A DNA stretch of 64,000 nt from Arthrobacter sp. Soil736 (GTDB lineage: Bacteria > Actinomycetota > Actinomycetes > Actinomycetales > Micrococcaceae). The stretch covers positions 1 through 64,000 of the forward strand of contig NZ_LMSB01000002.1 in assembly GCF_001428005.1 (NCBI RefSeq). Reading direction: 5' to 3'. Each line of letters opens with the position of its first letter. The first letter of the stretch is position 1. Position numbers and translations under genes: made by a program. Below are positions 1-8,260 of the stretch, one piece after another. The notes beneath the pieces were generated by a model, which saw only the letters and a program-made list of their open reading frames with translations, ran no database searches and had not been told where the DNA came from.

Positions 1-308
1 CCATCCCTCATCGTCACCGCCGTGCCCGTAGCGGCCCGTGATTTCGCGAGCGTTTCTCAAATGAGGCATGCACCCCGTTTCGCGAGCACTATTGGTGAGT
101 CTCGTCGCCGGGTGTTGCATGAGTCACATTTCGCCTATAGTTGTCGGGGGCGCCACAGCGTCGTGGCCCCCGTTTCACAGCCGAGACAACTTTCGTGACT
201 CCGATGGGCCCTATGCCTGCGCCGGTGATTGGTCCCGGCCGGGATGCATCCGGCGTTCATCATCCGAGTAACCTACTGCCCCCTCCGTTGGCAGGGGTCC
301 AATCTGCA
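1..308. other. No gene recognised at window start
   Basis: No reading frame here has a recognisable domain or a convincing ribosome binding site. The frame of the following acetyltransferase stays open upstream to about 141, but the residues encoded there look like translated non-coding sequence. Confidence 0.5.
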
Positions 309-320
309 ATGCTGTTCAGC

Positions 321-722
321 ATGACGATCACTTGGGAATGGCGCGGAGCGTTTCGGAACGAAGAAATCAATCAATTGCACGCCGAAGGCTTCAATCATGC
401 CTATTTTGATGACGATTGGGCTGATCTGCTCTCGCGCCTCAGCCTGGGGTGGGTCACAGCACGCGACGGCCAGGGGCTCGTAGGCTTCGTCAACGTGATC
501 TGGGACGGTCGGGTGCATGCATTTATCGAAGACACTTTGGTGGCACATCGGGCGCGCCGGCAGGGCATCGGAAAGATACTCGTGGCCGTTGCAACGGAGC
601 ACTCCAGGAAAGCAGGCTGCCAATGGCTTCACGTTGACTTCGAAGATCAGTTGAAAAGCTTCTACTTCGATGCGTGCGGTTTCCGTCCCACCAATGCTGG
701 ACTAATCCAGCTCACTATCTAG
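321..722 (+). CDS. GNAT family N-acetyltransferase
   Basis: This 133-residue protein looks like a GNAT acetyltransferase, which moves an acetyl group from acetyl-CoA to an amine. The acetyl-CoA loop is visible as ARRQGIGK after the beta-4 segment HAFIEDTLVAH, and a C-terminal FYFDACGFRP segment is typical of the fold. The ATG at 321 follows another ATG at 309, and either could be used because neither has a strong ribosome binding site. The substrate cannot be predicted. It lies tail-to-tail with a second, unrelated GNAT gene on the other strand. Confidence 0.75.
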   Translation: MTITWEWRGAFRNEEINQLHAEGFNHAYFDDDWADLLSRLSLGWVTARDGQGLVGFVNVIWDGRVHAFIEDTLVAHRARRQGIGKILVAVATEHSRKAGCQWLHVDFEDQLKSFYFDACGFRPTNAGLIQLTI

Positions 723-790
723 ATCAGCCAGCGCTGGGACGGCGCCGAACATTGCGACTCTGAGGGCCATCCGACGCCTGTACGAGTGCC

Positions 791-1228
791 TCACTGCGAA
801 TTGAGGGCCTTCTTAAAGAAGGTCGCGGCGTCCTCGTACGCGAGGCCACGATAGAAATCACCGGCACGACGACTCGCCAACGACACATAGGCAGCGCCTT
901 GCGATTCAGCCCATGACTCGACTTCAAGCATCAAGGCCCGGCCCAGTCCATTCCGGCGTTCTCGCTCGTGGACCATAACCTCCTCGACCCAGGCAACACG
1001 GCCGCTGGCAAGAAACGTGGCGCGACAATGGCCTATGAGATAGCCGACAACGGATCCGTCACTCTGTTCGGCTACGAGGACGAGCACCTGGGACGCCTCG
1101 ACGAGCGACTGGAATGTTCGGTCAAAGGCTTCCCGCTCCGGCCGGAATGTCGGGGCGAAATCCTGAACGAGACTCCAGACGTCGTCCGCATCGGCTGCTG
1201 CGGCGAGTCTAATGGTGAGGTTGGGCAT
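791..1228 (-). CDS. GNAT family N-acetyltransferase
   Basis: The 145-residue product begins MPNLTIRLA and carries a full GNAT fold. The segment VAWVEEVMVHERERRNGLG holds the beta-4 strand and the R-x-x-G-x-G acetyl-CoA loop, and a FYRGLAYEDAATFFKK tail matches the last strands of the family. The frame stays open upstream of the chosen ATG, but that part is antisense to the divergent phosphatase and looks non-coding. The start lies about 100 bp from the phosphatase start, so the two genes share a divergent promoter region. Substrate unknown. Confidence 0.8.
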   Translation of the reverse strand: MPNLTIRLAAAADADDVWSLVQDFAPTFRPEREAFDRTFQSLVEASQVLVLVAEQSDGSVVGYLIGHCRATFLASGRVAWVEEVMVHERERRNGLGRALMLEVESWAESQGAAYVSLASRRAGDFYRGLAYEDAATFFKKALNSQ

Positions 1229-1330
1229 CTGGCCACACCACCCGCGCGGCACATCCACAAATTCCCGAGCAGGAGTCGGCTTTGCCGCCGAGCCATGGCC
1301 GCTCCTGGCACCAGCAGGTACAACGGAACC

Positions 1331-3010
1331 ATGACGACCTCGCTCCTGGTGCTCGGCCCGATGATGCGGTACGTGGATGAAACCTCGGCGAGTATCTGGG
1401 TGGAGACCCAGGAAGCCGCCCGGGTCGCGGTCCGTGCCGGGGGCAGGGAATGGGAGGCCCGCACCTTCGCTGTGCACGGCCACCACTACGCGCTGGTGGC
1501 CGTGGACGGACTGCCGGCAGGAACGGTCACGCCCTACACCCTCGAAGCCAACGGGACCCAGGTCTGGCCCGAACCCCTGTCCGGGTTCCCGCCGCCGGTC
1601 ATCGCGACACTGAAACCCGGCAAGCCGCTTCGGATGGCCTATGGCTCCTGCCGCACCAGTGTCCCGCACGACGCATCCGGCAACCGGTCCCACGGCGTCG
1701 ACTCGCTCCGTGCTTACGCGCTAGGCATGGCCACCGGCAGTGGCCGGTCGTGGCCGGACCTGGTGGCCTTCCTCGGCGACCAAGTGTACGCCGACCTGAC
1801 CAGCGAGCAGATGCAGCAATTCATCCGCGCCCGCCGGGACATCGAGGCTCCTCCGGGCAAGGAGCTCAAGGACTACGAGGAATACTCCCACCTCTACTAT
1901 CTGGCCTGGTCGGACCCGGCAAACAGGTGGCTGCTGTCCACGCTTCCCAGCGCCATGATCTTTGACGACCACGACATCCGCGACGACTGGAACGCCTCAA
2001 GGAGCTGGAGGAAGAGGATGGAAGCCACCTCGTGGTGGCATGAGCGGATTGTCGCGGGGCTGGCCTCGTACTGGGTCTACCAGCATCTGGGGAACCTGTC
2101 GCCGCAGCAGCGGACTGAGGATGCTGTCTGGCAGCAGATCGCCGGGCACGCCGGCGAGGCTGAGCTCGACGTGACCGTAGAGCTGGACAGCTTCGCCGAA
2201 CGGGCCAACCAGGATCCGACATCCTACCGGTGGAGCTTCTGCCGGGATTTCGGGGACACGCGACTGATAGTGGTGGACTCCCGCGCCGCCCGGAGCCTGG
2301 CCCCTGAAGACCGCGCCCTGATTGACGAGGCGGAAATGACCTGGCTCGATAACCGGATGCGTGGCGGTTTCCGCCACCTGCTGGTGGCGACGTCGCTGCC
2401 GTTCCTGTTGCCGATGGGCCTGCACTATGTGGAGTCCTGGAATGAGGCCGTTTCCGAAGGCGCATGGGGGAAACTGGCTGCCCGGGCCGGCGAGAAGCTG
2501 CGCCAGGCATTGGACCTAGAACACTGGGCTGCGTTCCAGAAGAGCTTCCGGAAGGTCGCGGACATGGTGGCCGAGGTCGCCGACGGCAAACGCGGCCCCG
2601 CGCCTGAAGTAATCGCATTCCTCTCCGGTGACGTCCACTACTCCTACGTTTCGGAGGTGGAGCGTGCTGCGGGCAGCCGGATCGTGCAGGCAGTCTGCTC
2701 CCCCATCCGCAACCCGCTGCCCCGGATAATGAGGTCCTTCGCGGCCGTCATGTCCTACGGCCTGGCCACGCCGGTAGGTTCCCTGGCCGCGCATTCGGCG
2801 CACGTTCCGGACCCGCCATTCCGCTGGTCCGGACTCAAGGGCCTGTGGTTCTACAACAGCCTGGCCTGCCTCGAGGTGGCGCCGGAGGGGCTGAACCTTT
2901 GGTGGGAGACAGGCGTGGTGGACGACGGCGACCACCTGCACCCCAGGCTGGAACGCGTCGCGTCCCTGACGCTGGCTCCGAGGAGCGCCGAGCCTGCACG
3001 GAGGCTGTAG
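1331..3010 (+). CDS. PhoD-like alkaline phosphatase family protein
   Basis: The 559-residue protein belongs to the PhoD-like metallophosphatase family, which hydrolyses phosphate mono- or diesters using bound metals. Metal-ligand motifs are visible at GDQVYADLT (near residue 149), FDDHDIRDDW (near 211) and LSGDVHYSY (near 430). No Tat or Sec signal is evident, unlike secreted PhoD enzymes, so this member may be cytoplasmic. The start at 1331 is chosen because the family's N-terminal beta domain begins there; the frame is open further upstream but overlaps the divergent acetyltransferase gene. Exact substrate is not predictable. Confidence 0.85.
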   Translation: MTTSLLVLGPMMRYVDETSASIWVETQEAARVAVRAGGREWEARTFAVHGHHYALVAVDGLPAGTVTPYTLEANGTQVWPEPLSGFPPPVIATLKPGKPLRMAYGSCRTSVPHDASGNRSHGVDSLRAYALGMATGSGRSWPDLVAFLGDQVYADLTSEQMQQFIRARRDIEAPPGKELKDYEEYSHLYYLAWSDPANRWLLSTLPSAMIFDDHDIRDDWNASRSWRKRMEATSWWHERIVAGLASYWVYQHLGNLSPQQRTEDAVWQQIAGHAGEAELDVTVELDSFAERANQDPTSYRWSFCRDFGDTRLIVVDSRAARSLAPEDRALIDEAEMTWLDNRMRGGFRHLLVATSLPFLLPMGLHYVESWNEAVSEGAWGKLAARAGEKLRQALDLEHWAAFQKSFRKVADMVAEVADGKRGPAPEVIAFLSGDVHYSYVSEVERAAGSRIVQAVCSPIRNPLPRIMRSFAAVMSYGLATPVGSLAAHSAHVPDPPFRWSGLKGLWFYNSLACLEVAPEGLNLWWETGVVDDGDHLHPRLERVASLTLAPRSAEPARRL

Positions 3011-3039
3011 CCTTACGGTCTGGTCGAAGTCCCATGATC

Positions 3040-3071
3040 GAAGTGCCTGACCCGAGAAGTGCCTGACCCGA
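3040..3071. repeat. Perfect tandem 16-bp duplication
   Basis: The unit gaagtgcctgacccga occurs twice with no spacer (3040-3055 and 3056-3071). It lies just before the ribosome binding site of the next gene, so it may be a recent slippage event in a short leader. Confidence 0.8.
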
Positions 3072-3081
3072 AAGGAACTAC

Positions 3082-3516
3082 ATGGCGCACGCCGAGAACG
3101 ACATCACCATCAACCGACCCGCCGGGGAGGTCTATGCTTTCCTCGCGGACGGGCTCAACAACCCGAAGTGGCGGCCGGGCGTCCAAAAAATTGCGCTCAA
3201 GAGCGGCGCCGCCGGAGAACCCGGAGCCGTCTACAGCCAAACGCTGACGGGTCCCAAAGGGCGGCCCTTGCAGGGAGACTACGAGATCACCGACGCCGAA
3301 CCGGGCCGCCTCCTGGGGTTCCAGGTAGTGGCCGGACCTGCCCGTCCCGCGGGCCGCTACCAGCTAACGGAACATGATGGAAGCACCACGGTCCGCTTCA
3401 GCCTTGATCTCAAGCTTCCGCTTGTGATGAGAGTCCTGGACTCCCTTGTCACCAAAACCATGGAATCCGAAGTCGCCCAGCTCACGAACCTCAAGGGAGT
3501 CATCGAAGCCGGCTAG
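3082..3516 (+). CDS. SRPBCC family protein
   Basis: A 144-residue protein of the START/SRPBCC helix-grip fold, which makes a deep hydrophobic pocket for lipids or aromatic ligands. The N-terminal strand DITINRPAGEVYAFLADG and the following NPKWRPGVQKI are typical of the polyketide-cyclase-like branch. The ATG at 3082 has an AAGGA site seven bases upstream. It is about 70 bp downstream of the PhoD-like gene and could be co-transcribed. The ligand is unknown. Confidence 0.85.
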   Translation: MAHAENDITINRPAGEVYAFLADGLNNPKWRPGVQKIALKSGAAGEPGAVYSQTLTGPKGRPLQGDYEITDAEPGRLLGFQVVAGPARPAGRYQLTEHDGSTTVRFSLDLKLPLVMRVLDSLVTKTMESEVAQLTNLKGVIEAG

Positions 3517-3573
3517 GGATGGCGAAGGCGGGCTCCCGGGAGCACAATGGTCACATCCCTACCCCGGTGGTGA

Positions 3574-4515
3574 TTGGAAATGGCCCTCGCAATAGTGATC
3601 GGGTGCACCGTCTTGCTGTTGCTCGGTCTCCTCACAGTCATCAGGTGGGGAGGCCATCCGCTTAAAAGTCCCGCGGCCGCCCCTGCCGGCGTCCCCGCCG
3701 CTCCTTCTCTCCCGCTTGGCTCTGCAGGCCCGTCGCCGGGCGCAGTCCGAGGAGCACGGGAGGACCCATCGGACGCCAAAATTGCTGTGCTCCGGACGTA
3801 TCTTTGGTGGGCCAACGTCGCCACCTTCGCGGCGCTTGCCTCCGCATTGTTGGCCGCGTGGCCCGGCGGCCGGCTGATCATGCGGGTCCTTGCGTTCACC
3901 TCGCCGGACTCGGCGCAGGGCCGGCTGACGGAGGCCCAGGCCAACGTCGGCTTTCCGACCCTTGAAGGGTCTCTGGCCCTGTTCCTCTTCGCCGGACTGC
4001 CCGCGGGTTACCTCGTCGCGATCCTGTACGTTGTCCTGCACCGCTGGCTCCCGGCCGGCCGGCTGGCTGGACCCTTGCTTGGGATACTCGTTCTCATCTG
4101 GCTGGGCGCCCTGCTCGATCCCCTGCGGGCAGACAACATTGACTTCAACATTGTGGGACCCGGGTGGCTCGCAATCGTTCTGTTCACCGGCCTGTCGATC
4201 CTGCACGGCGCCGTCGCCGCCGCAGCGGCTGGCTGGTGGAGTGAGCGGCTACCCCTGTGGGCCGACAGGACAGCCAAATACTACGTTCCACTGCTCACTG
4301 GATTCGTGCTCTTCCCGCCTGCAGCGCTCGCCGTGGGGTTGGGCGCACTGGCGCTGCTGACCTGGATGACGATCTTCCCGGCGTTCTCACCGGGCACGCG
4401 CGGGAGGGCGCACACACCTGCCTGGGTGGGAGCAGGCATCATCGTTGCCGCGTCGGCAGCCGCACTACCTGTTTTCCTCAGCGCAGTGATTTCAATTGTG
4501 TCGCGGACAACATGA
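3574..4515 (+). CDS. Predicted multi-pass membrane protein
   Basis: The product (311-313 residues, TTG at 3574 or ATG at 3580) has an N-terminal membrane anchor, an alanine/proline-rich linker around residues 30-65, then about six further hydrophobic segments. No family was recognised. The distribution of hydrophobic helices and lack of conserved polar motifs give no hint of a transporter mechanism. It is followed directly by gene fragments on both strands. Confidence 0.65.
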   Translation: MEMALAIVIGCTVLLLLGLLTVIRWGGHPLKSPAAAPAGVPAAPSLPLGSAGPSPGAVRGAREDPSDAKIAVLRTYLWWANVATFAALASALLAAWPGGRLIMRVLAFTSPDSAQGRLTEAQANVGFPTLEGSLALFLFAGLPAGYLVAILYVVLHRWLPAGRLAGPLLGILVLIWLGALLDPLRADNIDFNIVGPGWLAIVLFTGLSILHGAVAAAAAGWWSERLPLWADRTAKYYVPLLTGFVLFPPAALAVGLGALALLTWMTIFPAFSPGTRGRAHTPAWVGAGIIVAASAAALPVFLSAVISIVSRTT

Positions 4516-4520
4516 CGTGA

Positions 4521-4821
4521 CTAGTCGCCGTCGTACGCTTTTTGAAGTTCGGCGATGTCAAGCTTCCGCGTGCCCAGCATGGCCTGGACAGCGCGCTGGG
4601 ATCCTGCCGGATCCGGCCCGCCGATGAGCTGGCCGAGCACCGACGGCACGATCTGCCACGAGACCCCCGTACCTGTCCTTGAGCCACCCGCACTGGCTCT
4701 CGGTCCCGCCGTCGGTCAGTGCGTTCCAGTAACGGTCCACTTCATCCTGTGAGGCGCAGTCGATCACGAATGACACCGCTGCGGTGAATGAGAACGCGGG
4801 CCCCCCGTTCAGCGCCTGGAA
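4521..4821 (-). pseudogene. PhnB-like VOC protein, 3' fragment with frameshift
   Basis: Read on the minus strand, this encodes the C-terminal two thirds of a PhnB-type vicinal oxygen chelate protein: FQALNGGPAF, the CASQDEVDRYW segment and CGWLKDRYG in one frame, then SWQIVPSVLGQL through KLDIAELQKAYDGD in another. The frames join at a run of five C at 4664-4668, so one extra base explains the shift. The N-terminal part is absent because the sequence switches at about 4821 to a LysE-like fragment on the opposite strand. Confidence 0.8.
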
Positions 4822-4985
4822 GTGAACCCCAAGGTGGGCGCCTTTTACATGGCGATGATCCCGCAGTTTCTGCCGCCGGACGCTTCCCCGCTCCTGATGG
4901 GAATCCTGCTGCCGCTGGTTCACAACGTCGAAGGAATGGCCTGGTTCGCAATCATCATTCTTGCCACCAGCAAGGCCGCCCTGAC
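4822..4985 (+). pseudogene. LysE family transporter fragment
   Basis: The first 50 or so codons read NPKVGAFYMAMIPQFLPP followed by a hydrophobic stretch with VHNVEGMAWF, matching the internal and C-terminal part of LysE/RhtB amino-acid exporters. The N-terminal helices are missing and the similarity ends near 4985, after which the frame runs antisense through the next gene. The frame stays open far downstream, but that continuation is not a real protein. Confidence 0.75.
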
Positions 4986-4992
4986 AGTCGTC

Positions 4993-5376
4993 CTAGACGG
5001 GCGGCCCGCCGCCCGGCAGCTGGCTGACCAGTCCCACAGTGTTGCCTTCGCTGTCCCTGATGAAACCCATCCATTCGTCGGTCCCGGCGGGGCCCAGCTT
5101 CGAATCCTCGTGGCGGAAGATCACCTGGGGTGCGGCGACCACCTCGACTCCCCCGGCTTCCAGTTCCTCCATAAGCCGCCTGACATCCGGGACGGCCAGG
5201 TAGATCAGCGACGCCGGAGCTCCCCTCTCGAGCAGGAGGCGGACGCCGTCGAGATCGAAGAAAAGCAGTCCCGGCGGATCAAACACGGCCTGCGGCCGGG
5301 TCCCAAGCAGGACCGAATAGAACTCCGCCGCCCGGTCGAGGTTCTCGGCGCGCTGTGCGACCTGAATGAGTCTCAA
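4993..5376 (-). CDS. VOC family (glyoxalase-like) protein
   Basis: A 127-residue single-module VOC protein: an N-terminal RAENLDRAAEFYSVLLG helix-strand unit, LLFFDLDGVRLLLE, then FIRDSEGNTVGLVSQ at the end. The TTG at 5376 is chosen because a GGAGG site sits four bases before it; no ATG fits. VOC proteins range from glyoxalases to dioxygenases and antibiotic-binding proteins, and nothing here selects between them. Its 3' end touches the LysE fragment, so its downstream neighbour has been replaced. Confidence 0.8.
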   Translation of the reverse strand: MRLIQVAQRAENLDRAAEFYSVLLGTRPQAVFDPPGLLFFDLDGVRLLLERGAPASLIYLAVPDVRRLMEELEAGGVEVVAAPQVIFRHEDSKLGPAGTDEWMGFIRDSEGNTVGLVSQLPGGGPPV

Positions 5377-5505
5377 TGGTCCTCCTTCGCGGGATGTTGC
5401 ACTGTCCGTCGAGCCATCGTCGGCGATTTTCCCGGCCGGGGCAACACCGTGCCCGGACCGGACAGACCCGGAACAGATTGCCTCAGAACCGATAGGCTCG
5501 GAGGC

Positions 5506-5919
5506 ATGCGTTCCACAGAAGAAACCGCGACCCAGCGGTCCGCTCCCCGACTCATTGCCGCCGCGGCGGCCGCGGACACCGCGCTCATCCTGACGTTCGC
5601 CGCCATAGGCCGGGACGCCCATTCCCGGGGGGAATCCGTGGCCGGGGTCCTGCTTACCGCCTGGCCGTTCCTGGCCGGCGCGGCCGCTGCCTGGCTCCTG
5701 CTGCGCGTGTGGCACCGCCCCCTGGCGGTGTGGCCGGCCGGCGTTGCGGTATGGCTTGGCGCCGTGGGCATCGGGATGGTCATCCGCGCATTGACGGGGC
5801 AGGCAGTGGTGTTGCCGTTTATCATTGTGGCGCTCCTGAGCCTCGCCGTTTTCCTCCTCGGCTACCGTCTTCTGGTCACTGGCCTGCTCCGGCTGCGGCG
5901 ATCCCGGCAGCGAGGCTGA
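5506..5919 (+). CDS. DUF3054 family membrane protein
   Basis: The 137-residue product has four hydrophobic segments and matches the DUF3054 pattern of actinobacteria, including ADTALILTFAAIGRDAH near the N terminus and the VWLGAVGIGMVIRALTGQ segment. Function is unknown for the family. The ATG at 5506 follows a GGAGG site very closely (about one base), so start efficiency may be low. It faces away from the VOC gene. Confidence 0.8.
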   Translation: MRSTEETATQRSAPRLIAAAAAADTALILTFAAIGRDAHSRGESVAGVLLTAWPFLAGAAAAWLLLRVWHRPLAVWPAGVAVWLGAVGIGMVIRALTGQAVVLPFIIVALLSLAVFLLGYRLLVTGLLRLRRSRQRG

Positions 5920-5991
5920 TGTACTAGGCTGGCACCACAGCGCACACGAGCCGGGCACCGTCACGGCACAACTGATCCGGAAGGGTTCATA

Positions 5992-6270
5992 GTGATCACC
6001 GCATTTGTCCTGATCAAGACCGACGCCTCTCGAATACCGGAGACGGCCGAGGAGATTTCCGCCATACAGGGCATCAGCGAGGTTTACTCCGTCACCGGGG
6101 AATGGGACCTGATCGCCGTGGCCCGCGTGGCGCAGCATGAAGACCTTGCAGACGTGATCGCTGACAAACTGTCCAAGGTGCCCGCTGTGGTGCACACCAC
6201 CACGCATATAGCCTTCCGCGCATATTCGCAGCATGACCTCGACGCCGCATTTGCACTGGGCTTCGAGTAG
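5992..6270 (+). CDS. Stand-alone Lrp/AsnC ligand-binding (RAM) domain protein
   Basis: Only the 92-residue RAM domain of Lrp/AsnC regulators is present, with no helix-turn-helix. The sequence from MITAFVLIKTDASRIPE to AHFAFRAYSQHDLD-like ends follows the beta-alpha-beta-beta-alpha-beta fold with the conserved GEWDLIAVARV segment. Such stand-alone RAM proteins are thought to bind amino acids as oligomers and may modulate full-length partners. GTG start. It converges on trpD across a strong bidirectional hairpin, an order common in Arthrobacter relatives. Confidence 0.85.
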   Translation: MITAFVLIKTDASRIPETAEEISAIQGISEVYSVTGEWDLIAVARVAQHEDLADVIADKLSKVPAVVHTTTHIAFRAYSQHDLDAAFALGFE

Positions 6271-6280
6271 CTAACGCTCG

Positions 6281-6322
6281 AAGGAGGATGGCCCGGCACG
6301 TTGGTGCCGGGCCATCCTCCTT
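6281..6322. terminator. Bidirectional hairpin between RAM-domain gene and trpD
   Basis: A perfect 19-bp inverted repeat (left arm 6281-6299, right arm 6304-6322) with the four-base loop GTTG lies between two convergent genes. There is no long T run, as is usual in high-GC actinobacteria. Confidence 0.85.
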
Positions 6323-6327
6323 CTGCT

Positions 6328-7386
6328 TTACGCCTGTGTCAGGCTGACCCACTTGCCCAGGACGGCGGCAGCGGCGCCGGAATCAATCGATTCTGCGGCA
6401 CGTCCGAGCGCCAGGCGCATGCGCTCCGTCAGCGGTCCGGTGGCGTCAAGATCGTAGGCAACGAGCCCTGCCGCGGCATTCAGCAAGACGGCGTCGCGGA
6501 CGGGGCCGGCCACGCCGGCCAGGACGTCGCGGACGACGGCGGCATTGGCTTGGGCGTCACCGCCGCGAAGTTCCTCCACGGTTGCGGGACGGATGCCAAG
6601 GTCCTGCGGCGAAAACTGCTGTTCGGTCACTTCACCGTTGCGGATCTCCCACACAGTGGACGGGCCGGTGGTGGTCAGTTCATCCAGGCCGTCGCTGCCG
6701 CGAAATACCAGGCCGCGGCTTCCCCGCCGGGCCAGCACGCCAGCCACCAGGGGCGCCATGCGCGCGTTGGCCACCCCGACGGCGGAGGCCTGGACCCCGG
6801 CCGGGTTGGTCAGGGGCCCAAGGAAGTTAAAGGCCGTGGGTATGGCGAGCTCCCGGCGGGGCACGGCGGTGTGGCGGAACGACGGATGGAACACCTGGGC
6901 AAAGCAGAACGTAATGCCCGCCTCTTCCGCGTTGCGGGCAACATCAGGGATGGAAAGGTCCAGCCGCACTCCGAGGGCCTCGAGAACATCAGCAGAACCC
7001 GACGACGACGACGCGGCACGGTTTCCGTGCTTGACCACTCTTGCGCCGGCTCCGGCGCAAACGAGTGCGGCCATGGTGGAGATGTTAACTGTGTTCAGCT
7101 GGTCCCCGCCGGTGCCCACGATGTCGAGCTTCTCGCCCGCAATGTCAATGGGCTTCGCGTGGGCAACCATGGCGTCGACGAGGCCGGCGAGCTCCTCCAC
7201 GGTCTCCCCCTTGGCGCGCAGCGCAACAAGGAAGCCGGCGATCTGGGCGGGCGTCGCCTCCCCGGACATGATGGTGTCCATGGCCCATGCGGTGTTGTCC
7301 GCAGTCAGGTCTTTACCGTCCATAAGTGCGGAGATGAGCCGCGGCCAGGTGTTGCCTGCCGCCAGTGCCGATGCCTGAGAAGTCAC
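6328..7386 (-). CDS. trpD: Anthranilate phosphoribosyltransferase
   Basis: TrpD joins anthranilate to PRPP in tryptophan synthesis. The 352-residue protein shows the family glycine motif [14 protein letters not shown], the [25 protein letters not shown] anchor region (quoted in part: [19 protein letters not shown]), and [18 protein letters not shown] with [10 protein letters not shown]. It is a single trp gene here, away from the rest of the pathway. The GTG start at 7386 abuts an AGGAG sequence with almost no spacer, so a later start is possible. Confidence 0.95.
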   Translation of the reverse strand: MTSQASALAAGNTWPRLISALMDGKDLTADNTAWAMDTIMSGEATPAQIAGFLVALRAKGETVEELAGLVDAMVAHAKPIDIAGEKLDIVGTGGDQLNTVNISTMAALVCAGAGARVVKHGNRAASSSSGSADVLEALGVRLDLSIPDVARNAEEAGITFCFAQVFHPSFRHTAVPRRELAIPTAFNFLGPLTNPAGVQASAVGVANARMAPLVAGVLARRGSRGLVFRGSDGLDELTTTGPSTVWEIRNGEVTEQQFSPQDLGIRPATVEELRGGDAQANAAVVRDVLAGVAGPVRDAVLLNAAAGLVAYDLDATGPLTERMRLALGRAAESIDSGAAAAVLGKWVSLTQA

Positions 7387-7519
7387 CTCCTGATGCTATC
7401 GAGGTGCGCGTTCAGAAAACCAATGTGAACGGTGCCGGGAACTTTTCCGCGCGATTTCGCGTCTTTGTAGAAAAAGTCTCCGCAAAAGACGGTTTGCGTT
7501 GGGCAGGACGGAGTTTTAC

Positions 7520-7534
7520 AGACATAATGTCTAT
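7520..7534 (+). promoter_or_regulatory. Candidate leaderless promoter of ctaE with palindrome
   Basis: A CATAAT -10-like box at 7523-7528 ends six bases before the ctaE GTG at 7535, and TTGGGC lies 18 bases upstream of it. No ribosome binding site precedes the GTG. This fits a leaderless transcript starting at or next to the start codon. The -10 box is inside a 13-bp palindrome, AGACAT-A-ATGTCT (7520-7532). Confidence 0.45.
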
Positions 7535-8173
7535 GTGACATCTGCGACCCATGCCCCCAGTACCCCGGCGCACCCCACGCTGAACCGCCCCAATATGGTT
7601 TCTGTTGGAACCGTAGTCTGGCTGTCCAGCGAGTTGATGTTCTTCGCCGGCCTCTTCGCCATGTACTTCACCCTCCGGTCTACGTCCGGACAGATGTGGG
7701 CCGAAGAGACAGCAAAGCTCAACTTCCCCTTTGCGCTCGTCAACACGATCGTCCTCGTGGCAAGTTCATTCACTTGCCAGATGGGCGTTTTTGCCGCCGA
7801 AAGGCTCCAGCCGCGACGCAGCGGCGGTCCGCTGCAGTTCACCCGCTGGGGCATGAACGAGTGGTTCACCCTGACGTTCCTCATGGGCTCGTTCTTCGTG
7901 GCCGGCCAGTCGACGGAATACGCCATGCTCGTTTCCGAGCACGTGACCCTTTCGACCAACGCTTACGGTTCCGCCTTCTACATGACCACCGGCTTCCACG
8001 GCCTGCACGTCATCGGCGGCCTGATCGCGTTCCTCCTCATCATGGGCCGCTCCTTCGCTGCGAAGAAGTTCGGTCACTTCGAGGCGACGTCGGCGATTGT
8101 CACCTCGTACTACTGGCACTTTGTGGACGTCGTCTGGATTGGCCTCTTCCTGGTCATCTATGTCCTCCAGTAG
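7535..8173 (+). CDS. ctaE: Cytochrome c oxidase subunit III
   Basis: This 212-residue membrane protein is subunit III of the aa3-type terminal oxidase, which stabilises the catalytic subunit. Five hydrophobic helices are visible, with the conserved [20 protein letters not shown] first helix (here [18 protein letters not shown]), [11 protein letters not shown] and the C-terminal [14 protein letters not shown]. The GTG at 7535 is chosen over an upstream in-frame start because the family begins with the [19 protein letters not shown] segment. It heads ctaE-qcrC-qcrA-qcrB, the actinobacterial bc1-aa3 supercomplex cluster. Confidence 0.95.
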   Translation: MTSATHAPSTPAHPTLNRPNMVSVGTVVWLSSELMFFAGLFAMYFTLRSTSGQMWAEETAKLNFPFALVNTIVLVASSFTCQMGVFAAERLQPRRSGGPLQFTRWGMNEWFTLTFLMGSFFVAGQSTEYAMLVSEHVTLSTNAYGSAFYMTTGFHGLHVIGGLIAFLLIMGRSFAAKKFGHFEATSAIVTSYYWHFVDVVWIGLFLVIYVLQ

Positions 8174-8260
8174 CCAGGACTTGGCTCTTTTTCCACAAGA
8201 GACAGAATTTCAAGAAGCGGCTCCCGGAGCCGACGCACGATCGAATAAAGGAACCACCAC

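Noticed and set aside
699..714. GCTGGA-CTAA-TCCAGC palindrome as an operator
   Set aside because: It lies within the last codons of a GNAT gene; more likely part of a weak terminator or chance.
4822..5919. Single 365-codon protein from the LysE fragment through the DUF3054 domain
   Set aside because: The middle is antisense to the VOC gene; the LysE piece and the DUF3054 gene (own start at 5506) are separate.
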